Assembly: GCA_963783355.1 (NCBI GenBank)
Contig: CAWANF010000005.1
Span: 124,001 to 188,000 of the forward strand
Direction of reading: 5' to 3'
Length of the DNA stretch: 64,000 nucleotides
Origin: CAWANF01 sp963783355
GTDB taxonomy: Bacteria; Bacteroidota; Rhodothermia; Balneolales; DATFMH01
Both the position numbers and the translations under genes were made by a program. Shown piece after piece: positions 10,112 through 18,186 of this stretch. The notes beneath the pieces are model-generated. The model had not been told where the DNA came from and did not search any database. It saw only the letters and a list, made by a program, of their open reading frames with translations. Numbering within the stretch: position 1 is the stretch's first letter; each line of letters opens with the position of its first letter.

Positions 10112-10636
10112 TTAAATTTCACTCGCCCTGGATAACTGCAATCTGAATTTACGACGTTCTTCCGCATGCTCGAAACGTTGTTTCTCAAAATCTGTTTCCG
10201 GGATTATTTGAGGCACAGGTACCGGTTTGCCATCCGCATCAACGGCAACAAAAGTATAAAAAGAAGTCGTGCAGAGCCGCCGCGTATTGGTTCGCAAATT
10301 TTCCGCCCACACTTTCATCGCAATCTCCATAGAACTGTGAAAAGCCCGCGTCACTTCTCCTTCGATGACTACCACTTCCCCCAGCCTGATAGCATTACGA
10401 AATTCAACACTGTCTACCGAAACAGTGACAACATTGCGGTTACAATGTCGCTGAGCAGAAATCGCCGAACATATATCCATCCATTGTAAAAGCCTGCCGC
10501 CCATTAAATTACCAAGCGGATTCGTATCATTTGGCATCACTAACTCATTCATCCGAACCCTGGATGCCGCAACCGTTCTTTGTGACGGATTCTTATGCAA
10601 GGGTTCGTTTTCATCATATCGTTTTGTCATTACCAA
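10112..10636 (-). CDS. Acyl-CoA thioesterase (hotdog fold, YciA/BFIT type)
   Basis: 174 residues. The hotdog signature PNDTNPLGNLMGGRLLQWMD (residues about 34-53) with the conserved Asn and Gly-Gly, followed by the central helix and TVSVDSVEFRNAIRLGEVV strands, matches acyl-CoA hydrolases of the YciA/cytosolic BFIT group. The enzyme would cleave acyl-CoA thioesters to free acid and CoA in the cytoplasm and usually works as a hexamer of hotdog units. Monocistronic on the minus strand. The last 20-30 residues are charged and family-typical. Substrate chain length cannot be told. Confidence 0.9.
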   Translation of the reverse strand: MVMTKRYDENEPLHKNPSQRTVAASRVRMNELVMPNDTNPLGNLMGGRLLQWMDICSAISAQRHCNRNVVTVSVDSVEFRNAIRLGEVVVIEGEVTRAFHSSMEIAMKVWAENLRTNTRRLCTTSFYTFVAVDADGKPVPVPQIIPETDFEKQRFEHAEERRKFRLQLSRASEI

Positions 10637-10885
10637 CTAATTTAAATTGAGAGACTGTTTTCATTTTCGATTCAAAGATAAACAAACTTGAATTATCTTT
10701 TACGTTAAGGTGTTTAATTGTTTGAATGATTATGGTACACTGCTGGTGTAGTATAATACCGCAAAAAAACGCAGATAAATTTACAAACAGATTGCAACAG
10801 CTCTTTTGTTCTAAATTATTAATAATCTGAACTTTTTTTCTATATAACTTAATTTCTCTTTAACCATTATTCAGATAAACAAGCT

Positions 10886-12469
10886 ATGGGTATCGAAAAA
10901 TATTTAAAAAGCATTGAATCCCGCCCCCTCGAATTTTCTGATTATGAGGCCGTAACAGAATTACAGGAACAATGCTTTCCCGGAATGAAAGTGTGGACAA
11001 AAAGCCAGTTCCGATCGATGATCAAGCAATTTCAGGAAGGGCAGATCGGCATTTTCTACGATGATAAGCTAATAGCCTCTTCATGCAGCCTTATCGTTGA
11101 TGTTGATGAATATGCGGATAATCACACCTGGGAAGAAGTTACCGACAACGGGCACATTCGCAATCACGACCCGGAAGCGGATACGTTATATGGCATTGAA
11201 GTGATGGTCGATCCCGAATACAGGAATATGAAAATTGGCCGGCGCCTGTATGAATTACGCAAAGAATTATGCAATAAGCTGAATCTTAGAAGAATATTAA
11301 TCGGAGGCCGCCTTCCCGGATATCATAAATACAAAGATGAATATTCCATCATAGAATATATCCAGGCGGTCATGGAGAAAAAGGTCTATGATCCCGTGAT
11401 CACATTTCAGCTAAAAAATGGATTTGTTATCAAACGAATTATTCGGGATTATTTGAAGGAAGACAAAGAATCCTGCGGTTATGCTGCTCTGTTGGAATGG
11501 GTAAACCTCGAGTATCGTCAGAAATCAGCCAAACGTAAAATCACTTCACACCCTGTACGAATCTGTTGTGTACAATACCAGATGAGAAAGATTTCTAATT
11601 TCGGTGATTTTGCTCAACAGGTAGAATATTTTGTGGATGTCGCCTCGGATTACAAATCAGATTTTGTATTATTCCCGGAATTATTAACGACCCAGCTCCT
11701 GAGTTTCCAGGAAGAAAAGCGACCCGGCCTTGCCGCCCGGGAACTCACGAAATTCACCGATGATTACCTGGAATTATTCAATACACTTTCTATCCGGTAT
11801 AATATCAACATAATAGGTGGTTCCCACTTTGCCCTTGAAGATGATAAGGTGTATAATATATCTTATCTCTTTCGCCGTGATGGTACTATCGATCGGCAAT
11901 ATAAGTTGCATGTAACGCCCAGTGAACGGCGTTGGTGGGGTATTCAGCCAGGACCAAAACTGAATATTTTTGATACCGATCGTGCCCGGATTGCTATTCT
12001 CATCTGTTACGATGCGGAATTTCCCGAATTAGCCAGATTGGCCGTAGCCAAAGGAGCACAAATCATATTCATACCATACTGTACCGATGAACGACATGGT
12101 TTTACTCGTTTGCGCATATGTGCACAGGCACGGGCAATTGAAAACCAGGTTTATACGGCAATCGCTGGTACCGTCGGAAATATTCCTTCGGTTGAAAATA
12201 TGGACATTCAATATGCTCAATCTGCAATATTCACACCTTCCGATTTTCCTTTTGCTCGCGATGGAGTTGCATCCACATCGGAAGCCAATACAGAAATGGT
12301 TGTTATCGCAGATGTGGATTTGGAATTGATTCGGCGTGTCCGTTATCATGGAACGGTAACTCCGCTAAAGGATCGCCGGACCGACTTATATGACATTAAG
12401 TTTAAAGATGAGGATGAATCGGATATCGTTCCATCCTACAAACCCGATATTTTACCACCGGTTGGATAA
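10886..12469 (+). CDS. GNAT acetyltransferase-nitrilase (carbon-nitrogen hydrolase) fusion
   Basis: 527 residues in two domains. Residues about 15-210 form a GNAT fold; the acetyl-CoA loop is in the segment VMVDPEYRNMKIGRRLYELR (106-125). Residues about 223-510 form a nitrilase-superfamily amidohydrolase with the complete triad Glu265 (LFPELL), Lys340 (DRQYKLH) and Cys374 (LICYDAEFPE). The second domain should hydrolyse a carbon-nitrogen amide bond; the first should acetylate an amine. This fusion is a known architecture, but its substrate is not established. An alpha/beta hydrolase gene starts 12 bases downstream, so the two are probably co-transcribed. Confidence 0.9.
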   Translation: MGIEKYLKSIESRPLEFSDYEAVTELQEQCFPGMKVWTKSQFRSMIKQFQEGQIGIFYDDKLIASSCSLIVDVDEYADNHTWEEVTDNGHIRNHDPEADTLYGIEVMVDPEYRNMKIGRRLYELRKELCNKLNLRRILIGGRLPGYHKYKDEYSIIEYIQAVMEKKVYDPVITFQLKNGFVIKRIIRDYLKEDKESCGYAALLEWVNLEYRQKSAKRKITSHPVRICCVQYQMRKISNFGDFAQQVEYFVDVASDYKSDFVLFPELLTTQLLSFQEEKRPGLAARELTKFTDDYLELFNTLSIRYNINIIGGSHFALEDDKVYNISYLFRRDGTIDRQYKLHVTPSERRWWGIQPGPKLNIFDTDRARIAILICYDAEFPELARLAVAKGAQIIFIPYCTDERHGFTRLRICAQARAIENQVYTAIAGTVGNIPSVENMDIQYAQSAIFTPSDFPFARDGVASTSEANTEMVVIADVDLELIRRVRYHGTVTPLKDRRTDLYDIKFKDEDESDIVPSYKPDILPPVG

Positions 12470-12481
12470 TATATTATTCTG

Positions 12482-13477
12482 ATGAGAGCAGATTCATCAA
12501 CTTCAAAATCATCAATTTTTCTCAATAATCTTTTTAATCCATCCGGAAATTTTGATTCAGCCTGGTGGTGTCAGAATGGGCACTGGCACACCATCGCCTG
12601 TAACTTTCTTGGCAACAAGAAATTGCCAAAAAACGTATTAATAACCCTTCCAACCGAGGATCAGGACTTCCTGGAATGTAACCTGGCTGATTCCGGTCCC
12701 GACACTCCTGTTGTAATATTATTGCATGGACTGGAAGGTTCAAGTCACAGCTATTATATCGCAGAATTAGCAAATGAACTCATTCAAAAGCAATTTTCTT
12801 TCATAGCGCTCAATTTTAGAGGCTGCGGGCCCCATATGAACCGGCAACGCAGATTTTATCATTCCGGGGAGACCGGTGATTTCAATACGGTAGTTGAATG
12901 GCTCAAAAAAACATACCCAAATCGAATTTTATTAGCAGTCGGTTATTCACTTGGCGCTAATGTATTGCTCAAATGGCTGGGTGAACAAAAGGAATCTCCC
13001 TTAATAGATGGTGGAATTGCTGTTTCGGCTCCTTTTGATCTCGGCATCTGCTCTGACTACATCAGTATGGGATTTAACAGGGTATATGAACAGTACTTCA
13101 TGATCTCCCTTAAACGGAAATTGAAACAAAAAAAACGTATTTTCCCTGATATGCCGAATTTTAACGGCTCAACATTGCGTGAGTTTGACGACCAGGTTAC
13201 ATCTGTTTTACACGGTTTCGAAAATGCGGATGATTATTATCGACAAGCATCTTCTGCTGCCTATATTAGGGATATTGAAATTCCTGCATTGATCATTCAT
13301 AGTAAGGAGGATCCAATTTGTCCGTTTGACGCGGTTCCGATCGATTCCATCTCACAAAATTCAAATATAGAAACCATCATTACAGAAAATGGCGGACATG
13401 TGGGATTCATGGGTTCCGATAGCAGATGGTTAAATAAAACCATTATCGAATACCTGGAATGGATATCGACACGTTGA
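12482..13477 (+). CDS. Alpha/beta hydrolase, YheT (UPF0017/EMB8) type
   Basis: 331 residues. The sequence LLHGLEGSSHSYY (near 80-92) forms the oxyanion region, the nucleophile elbow is GYSLGAN with Ser156, and candidate acid and base are Asp277 (HSKEDPICPF) and His306 (NGGHVGFMG). The NFRGCGPHMN segment after the second strand is typical of the YheT/EMB8 group of predicted hydrolases. It should act on an ester or lipid-like substrate in the cytoplasm; the natural substrate of this family is not firmly known. The start lies 12 bases after the GNAT-nitrilase gene, suggesting co-transcription. Confidence 0.88.
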   Translation: MRADSSTSKSSIFLNNLFNPSGNFDSAWWCQNGHWHTIACNFLGNKKLPKNVLITLPTEDQDFLECNLADSGPDTPVVILLHGLEGSSHSYYIAELANELIQKQFSFIALNFRGCGPHMNRQRRFYHSGETGDFNTVVEWLKKTYPNRILLAVGYSLGANVLLKWLGEQKESPLIDGGIAVSAPFDLGICSDYISMGFNRVYEQYFMISLKRKLKQKKRIFPDMPNFNGSTLREFDDQVTSVLHGFENADDYYRQASSAAYIRDIEIPALIIHSKEDPICPFDAVPIDSISQNSNIETIITENGGHVGFMGSDSRWLNKTIIEYLEWISTR

Positions 13478-13634
13478 GTGTTTAAACTTTTGAATTTTAA
13501 GACAGAACCCGGACGACACGGGCAACACGAATGTTATAGTTTTTGAAATTCTAATTTTATTCAATGTTTTAAGTGCTATAAGACGAGCACTCAGGTTATT
13601 CAATAATTATTAAATAATAAGATTTAAGATCAAT

Positions 13635-14600
13635 ATGGTGATTATTATTGGCGCAGGCCCCATTGGATTGGCCTGCGGAATTGAACTGCAAAAAAGAAAT
13701 ATCCCATTCCGAATCATCGAAAAGGGTTGTATTGTCAATTCCATCTTTCACTATCCAATCAACATGACCTTTTTCTCTACTTCCGATCGCCTGGAAATCG
13801 GGGGGGTGCCGTTTATATCGCATGGAGTAAAACCAACCCGTCGCGAGGCACTCGAATACTATCGTCGGGTTGCCGGAAGCTATAAACTTCCGATTAATCT
13901 GTATGAAGAGGTTAAAAACTTTGAACAACACGGAGATCATTATGTTGTGGTTACCGATAAAGGTCGTTACGATGCTGATAAGATTATCATTTCAACCGGT
14001 TTCTACTATCAGCCTCAGCTGATGAATGTACCAGGTGAAAATCTGCCTAAAGTCAAACATTATTACGACGAACCGCATCCCTATGCGTTTCAGAAAGTGT
14101 TGGTTGTCGGAGGCGGAAACTCAGGCGTTGACGTTGCCCTTGAAACTTACCGGTGCCAGTCTGAAGTGACAATGGTAGTTCGGGATCCCGAATTAAAAGA
14201 AGGAGTCAAATACTGGGTGAAACCTGATATTGAGAACCGGATTAAGGAAGGTGAAATAACAGCTTATTTCAATTCCGAAGTTTTGGAAATACGTCCGGAT
14301 GAAGTGGATATCAAAACACCTGAAGGCGTTATTACGATAGAAAATGATTTTGTCATGGCCATGACCGGCTATCATCCCGATTATGATTTGCTCGAAAAAA
14401 TGAATCTCTCATTTGATTTAGATGAATACCAGACTCCCATTTATGATGAAAAATCGCACGAATCGAGTCAAAAAGGCGTTTATCTGGCCGGCGTGGTTTG
14501 CGGAGGTTATAATACCAGTAAATGGTTCATTGAAAACACGCGTGTTCATGCCGAAATGATAGCGGAGCATATCGCCGAAACGATTTCTATACCAGGTTAA
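13635..14600 (+). CDS. ypdA: YpdA family FAD/NADPH disulfide reductase (bacillithiol-type)
   Basis: 321 residues. The N-terminal FAD-binding motif is IIGAGPIGLACG (residues 4-15), followed by the YpdA-specific segment around HYPINMTFFSTSD. A second Rossmann motif VVGGGNSGVDVALE (around residue 158) binds NADPH. YpdA reduces bacillithiol disulfide in Bacillota, and homologues are common in Bacteroidota-like genomes. A cysteine is present at position 14 but not inside the GxGPxG turn, where some YpdA proteins have their catalytic Cys. The gene stands alone, 157 bases after the hydrolase. The family call is strong; the physiological thiol is inferred. Confidence 0.88.
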   Translation: MVIIIGAGPIGLACGIELQKRNIPFRIIEKGCIVNSIFHYPINMTFFSTSDRLEIGGVPFISHGVKPTRREALEYYRRVAGSYKLPINLYEEVKNFEQHGDHYVVVTDKGRYDADKIIISTGFYYQPQLMNVPGENLPKVKHYYDEPHPYAFQKVLVVGGGNSGVDVALETYRCQSEVTMVVRDPELKEGVKYWVKPDIENRIKEGEITAYFNSEVLEIRPDEVDIKTPEGVITIENDFVMAMTGYHPDYDLLEKMNLSFDLDEYQTPIYDEKSHESSQKGVYLAGVVCGGYNTSKWFIENTRVHAEMIAEHIAETISIPG

Positions 14601-14739
14601 TTAAACCTTCTTATATAGAACGCTGAAGACACGGATTTTGCAGATTTATGCAGTTATTTTAGAACGGTGATAATTTTTATATAGAAATGACTTTCTAAGA
14701 TCTCAATACTCACGACTCAAATCTCTACAATAAAAAAAA

Positions 14740-14845
14740 GAGGGTAAGCTACCTGCATCGCACCGCTACAACCAACTTACCACTGCTACCTTCCGGTCCT
14801 GATGGAGTTCGAAGGGAGCTGGTCGTACAGGACTTACCCTCGCGC
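14740..14845 (-). ncRNA. ffs: Signal recognition particle RNA (4.5S, small bacterial type)
   Basis: Read on the minus strand, the ends pair as GAGGGTAAG with CTTACCCTC, closing one long hairpin of about 100 nt. The apical domain contains the invariant SRP core: TCAGGACCGGAAGGTAGCA, with the GGAA tetraloop and the asymmetric internal loop bound by Ffh. A run of T follows the 3' stem (T8 on the minus strand), acting as terminator. The RNA joins Ffh to target membrane proteins to the translocon. A separate promoter lies just upstream. Confidence 0.95.
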
Positions 14846-14847
14846 TA

Positions 14848-14877
14848 AAGATACTACTTTGAGATACCCATTGTCAA
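14848..14877 (-). promoter_or_regulatory. Sigma70-type promoter of the SRP RNA
   Basis: On the minus strand TTGACA (14877-14872) is followed after 18 bases by TATCTT (14853-14848), placing the transcription start within a few bases of the first paired base of the SRP RNA. The match to the E. coli-type -35 is perfect. Confidence 0.75.
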
Positions 14878-14895
14878 TACGGTAAACAAACATTT

Positions 14896-14927
14896 ATAAG
14901 TTGAAAAACCGGGCTTTTTCAACTTAT
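14896..14927 (-). terminator. Perfect 13-bp hairpin after the radical SAM gene
   Basis: ATAAGTTGAAAAA and its exact complement flank a 6-base CCGGGC loop. It lies between the stop codon of the minus-strand radical SAM gene and the SRP promoter. It could terminate that gene, although the T-run is inside the stem rather than after it. Confidence 0.5.
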
Positions 14928-14963
14928 TTAAAGGCAATCTGATAATATATTAATTCCGGATTT

Positions 14964-16505
14964 TCACACTGTCTCTTTACTCTTTTCCCATTTCAAATAA
15001 GAATATGGGTCATGTGCCACATCCTGTCCGGGCAGCCATTCCCACAGCGGCCCCATAGCACTTTTAATCTGATTTACAAGGTAAGGTGGAATCTCGTTCG
15101 TCTCATGATTATAAAATTTTCTAAATGCGATATCTTCATCAAGCCTCTTACGGACATCATAAAAATATTTAATCTTTCCCCAGCCCTCGCTGCTCGTCGC
15201 CCTTACGATATTCATTGCTTTGGGAATCAAACCTTTGTTGACATTGAACCTGCGATAAATTGCTTTATTTGAGAAAGAATGTTCATGCAGGCTTATCATT
15301 TTATCAAAGAAATCGGCCCATTCGTAATTTTTAGGTTTTACATTCATCGCTCCGGAATTATTCAGGAACTGAAACGGAAATCCGAGTACTCTTTCATTTT
15401 TCTGATATTCAAGATTTAACGGTGCGCTTCTTCCAAACGCTGTAAGCATGGAATAGGCAGGAAATGCACCGGGCGAGAGGTCCAGGAATTTTTTGGTTAA
15501 TTCAAAAGGTTCGTCCCCTTCATCGGTGTCGAGTCCCAGGACGAAATTTCCCTGTAAATAGGGCAGGTAATGCAATATCATATTCACTTGTTCGGAAACG
15601 CGCTTCACTTTTTCCATTCCGTACGTATGGCCAGTTTTCGACTTATTTCCCAAATCAAACCACGATTCAATGCCCGGTAACACCGCTTTAAAACCATTCT
15701 TCTTGAGTCTCTTCACATTGTTTTCCGAAAGAAGAGACAGAGAGCTCTCGGCGATAAAATCGATACTGTCGGGAGGGACGGCTTCTTCTATAGCACTGAG
15801 ATAATCATCAAAACGAATACCAAAATTTGGATCATGCCAGGCCACGTGCGGACGTTTCATCTTTTTAAGTAAGAACCTCAGATCTGCTTTAATTTCCTCA
15901 AAATTGAGCGGCTGGTAATCCACTATAGAGTCGACACAAAAATTACAGGAATAGGGACATCCTAGACTTCCCAGCATCGGAACAATCTTAACAACCGGTG
16001 CTTCCTGTAATAATCGTTCAATATATTTCCATCGTTGCCTGACTCCGGGCAGCGATTCTGGTTGATTTAGTGCCGAAAGATAAACACCAACCGGACGATG
16101 TTGTGAAAAATCCAACAGAATTTCATGAATAATTTGTTTATCCGTAAAACCAACAACATAATCGAAATATTTTTGAGAATCGCCAGGATAAGCCCGGGCA
16201 TGCGGTCCGCCTAAAACAGTTAAAGCACCTTTTGATCGAAATTGATTACTAAGTGCATAAGCAACATGGGCCGATGTCGTAAAAGCGCCAATAAAAACCA
16301 CATCCAGGTTATCCGGCAGCTCGTCAACCATATTTTGATAACCGGAATAATAAGCGAGACTGACATCATGTCCCTCTTCTTCACACCATACGGCCACAAC
16401 CTGTCCCATTATACTTGCTAAATTGGCCCTCATAAAACGGGCATAAGATGATTTACTTGGCCGATTAGCGACAACATCAATAACACCAACTTTGAGTTTG
16501 CGCAT
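14964..16505 (-). CDS. Radical SAM protein with B12-binding-like N-terminal domain
   Basis: 513 residues. The N-terminal part (about 1-130) has the alternating strand/helix layout of a cobalamin-binding Rossmann domain, including LDVVFIGAFTTSAHVAYALS and a GGPHARAYP segment, but no clear DxHxxG motif, so it may not bind B12. The radical SAM cluster motif is CPYSCNFC, with Cys183, Cys187 and Cys190 ligating the 4Fe-4S cluster. Later motifs (PGIESWF, GLDTDEGDEPFEL) fit the SAM-binding half barrel. The reaction and substrate are unknown. Transcribed alone; its start at 16505 is the only good upstream ATG. Confidence 0.85.
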   Translation of the reverse strand: MRKLKVGVIDVVANRPSKSSYARFMRANLASIMGQVVAVWCEEEGHDVSLAYYSGYQNMVDELPDNLDVVFIGAFTTSAHVAYALSNQFRSKGALTVLGGPHARAYPGDSQKYFDYVVGFTDKQIIHEILLDFSQHRPVGVYLSALNQPESLPGVRQRWKYIERLLQEAPVVKIVPMLGSLGCPYSCNFCVDSIVDYQPLNFEEIKADLRFLLKKMKRPHVAWHDPNFGIRFDDYLSAIEEAVPPDSIDFIAESSLSLLSENNVKRLKKNGFKAVLPGIESWFDLGNKSKTGHTYGMEKVKRVSEQVNMILHYLPYLQGNFVLGLDTDEGDEPFELTKKFLDLSPGAFPAYSMLTAFGRSAPLNLEYQKNERVLGFPFQFLNNSGAMNVKPKNYEWADFFDKMISLHEHSFSNKAIYRRFNVNKGLIPKAMNIVRATSSEGWGKIKYFYDVRKRLDEDIAFRKFYNHETNEIPPYLVNQIKSAMGPLWEWLPGQDVAHDPYSYLKWEKSKETV

Positions 16506-16801
16506 AGTAATATAGATTAGTTAATAAGAATATCTGTGGCTCTCTTTTATAGGCTATCCTTCCGTTCAATTTATAAGGGTACGCAAGTATAATTCGGTAT
16601 TACCCTTCAACTTAGTACTCGTTCAATTTAATATAAAAATTGCTAAGTACTACTAACTATAAATTTAGCTAATTAACCGATTTGATATAGTTCTTACTAA
16701 CCATGCTTGGAATGATTTAATAAACCAGCGGAACGCTCTCTGCCCCTTAAGGGTTGATTTTCTTATAAAAACGTTATATAAATAATGCAAGATTTGAAAA
16801 G

Positions 16802-16860
16802 TGGAGCTACGGGGATTCGAACCCCGGACCTTCCCGAAGGCTTTCGGGACGCTCTTCCTG
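16802..16860 (-). pseudogene. tRNA 3'-half fragment (tRNA-Ala-like remnant)
   Basis: Reading the minus strand, this has an intact T-arm and 3' acceptor strand identical to the neighbouring tRNA-Ala (the match runs 31 bases, 16801-16831 versus 16914-16944), then a hairpin CCCGAA-AGCC-TTCGGG where the anticodon arm should be. Upstream there is no D-arm and no 5' acceptor strand able to pair with the 3' end. It is therefore not a functional tRNA. It is either a partial duplication of the tRNA-Ala gene or a scar of an element that once used this site. Confidence 0.65.
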
Positions 16861-16914
16861 CTCGTAGTGTTCTTTGAATAATGTATTGAGGGATTGCGCA
16901 CTTAAGCAAAGATG

Positions 16915-16988
<74 letters not shown>

Positions 16989-17057
16989 ATCAGAGCAGTT
17001 AAGATAAAATGAAATTTACTTCGATGCTATATTGAAAAGTATAATTTTCTTAAATTA

Positions 17058-17086
17058 TTGACATATTAGGTGTTATAATCTATAAT
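17058..17086 (+). promoter_or_regulatory. Consensus sigma70 promoter of the OmpA lipoprotein gene
   Basis: TTGACA at 17058-17063 and TATAAT at 17081-17086 with a 17-base spacer match the E. coli-type consensus exactly. The predicted start near 17093 leaves an untranslated leader of about 95 bases before the ATG at 17188, compatible with strong expression of an abundant envelope protein. Confidence 0.75.
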
Positions 17087-17187
17087 AACTTATATTACCT
17101 TAACTTTGGCGTCGCGTCAACAAACTTGTCCATTATTAAAAACAGCATATTAACAATAATTACTAAATCTCAGTGGAGAGTTTTTAT

Positions 17188-18087
17188 ATGAAAAGATTAT
17201 TTAATTTCCTGCTGGTTGCAGGATTGCTTTTTGGAGGAATGACCCTGCAATTAGCTTGTAAGTCCAGTCAGAAAGCAACAAATACTCAGAATATTGACAC
17301 TGACGGTGACGGGCTAACGGATGCTCAGGAAGTCAAGCTCGGTACAGATCCTAACAAAGCTGACACCGATGGCGACGGTTTAACCGACGGTCAGGAAGTC
17401 AATAAATACAAAACCAATCCTTTAGTTGCCGATACCGATGGCGATGGTTTAAATGATGGTGATGAAGTTCTTACTTATCATACCGATCCTCTTAAAAAAG
17501 ACACTGACGGTGACGGTCTAACCGATGGTGATGAAGTTTTGAAATATCATACCAATCCTCTTAAAACAGATTCTGATGGTGACGGACTGTCTGATTACGA
17601 TGAAGTCATGAAGTATAAAACAGATCCGAATAAGATGGATACCGATGGTGATGGTTTCACAGACGGACAGGAAATCGAAATGGGCACAAACCCACTCGAT
17701 CCAAATGATCCTGTTTATATCAAACAACTCGAAACCGTAAACTTTGCTTTCGACAAATCTAATATTGATGCAGGAGCAGCTCAAAAACTCTCTGATAATG
17801 TAAAAATGCTTCAATCTAACACGAAATTCCGTGTTCGTATCGATGCTTATACCGATCATATCGGTGGCGATCAATACAACTTACGTCTGAGTAAAAGAAG
17901 AGCTGATGCTGTTCAACAATTCTATATCAAGAATGGTGTCTCAGCCGATCGTATCGATGCCCGTGGCTTAGGTAAAGCTCCGGTACCTTGTGTAACGATG
18001 GATACCGACGGCCCTGGATGCCGCAAGAATCGTCGTGCAGAATCACATCCTATCAGCCCATATAAATATTCCCCAAGCGGTAACTGA
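17188..18087 (+). CDS. OmpA-family lipoprotein with thrombospondin type 3 repeats
   Basis: 299 residues from the ATG at 17188, chosen over an upstream in-frame GTG (17173) because GGAGAG lies at the right distance and the signal peptide then starts with MKRLFNFLL. Lipobox LQLAC puts the lipidated cysteine at residue 24. Six TSP3-like calcium-binding repeats of 22-23 residues follow (DTDGDGLTDGQEV type, about residues 37-180). The C-terminal domain is an OmpA peptidoglycan-binding fold (VNFAFDKSNID ... DAYTDHIGGDQYNLRLSKRRAD ... RRAE). It should tether the outer membrane to peptidoglycan. A perfect sigma70 promoter lies upstream and a strong terminator downstream. Confidence 0.93.
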   Translation: MKRLFNFLLVAGLLFGGMTLQLACKSSQKATNTQNIDTDGDGLTDAQEVKLGTDPNKADTDGDGLTDGQEVNKYKTNPLVADTDGDGLNDGDEVLTYHTDPLKKDTDGDGLTDGDEVLKYHTNPLKTDSDGDGLSDYDEVMKYKTDPNKMDTDGDGFTDGQEIEMGTNPLDPNDPVYIKQLETVNFAFDKSNIDAGAAQKLSDNVKMLQSNTKFRVRIDAYTDHIGGDQYNLRLSKRRADAVQQFYIKNGVSADRIDARGLGKAPVPCVTMDTDGPGCRKNRRAESHPISPYKYSPSGN

Positions 18088-18104
18088 TAAAACGTAATTA
18101 CGTT

Positions 18105-18138
18105 AAAAGGCAGCCTGAACATTCAGGCTGCCTTTTTT
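18105..18138 (+). terminator. Rho-independent terminator of the OmpA lipoprotein gene
   Basis: AAAAGGCAGCCTGAA and TTCAGGCTGCCTTTTTT form a 15-bp stem with a two-base spacer and a T6 tail. It lies 18 bases after the stop codon. The A-run at its left edge would let it also stop the convergent minus-strand gene. Confidence 0.92.
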
Positions 18139-18186
18139 ATTTTCTATAATCTCTCAGAATCCAGAGATCACTCACTAACTGATAAC

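Noticed and set aside
17064..17079. Upstream TATAAT at 17074 paired with the TTGACA at 17058
   Set aside because: The spacer would be only 10 bases; the second TATAAT at 17081 gives the right 17.
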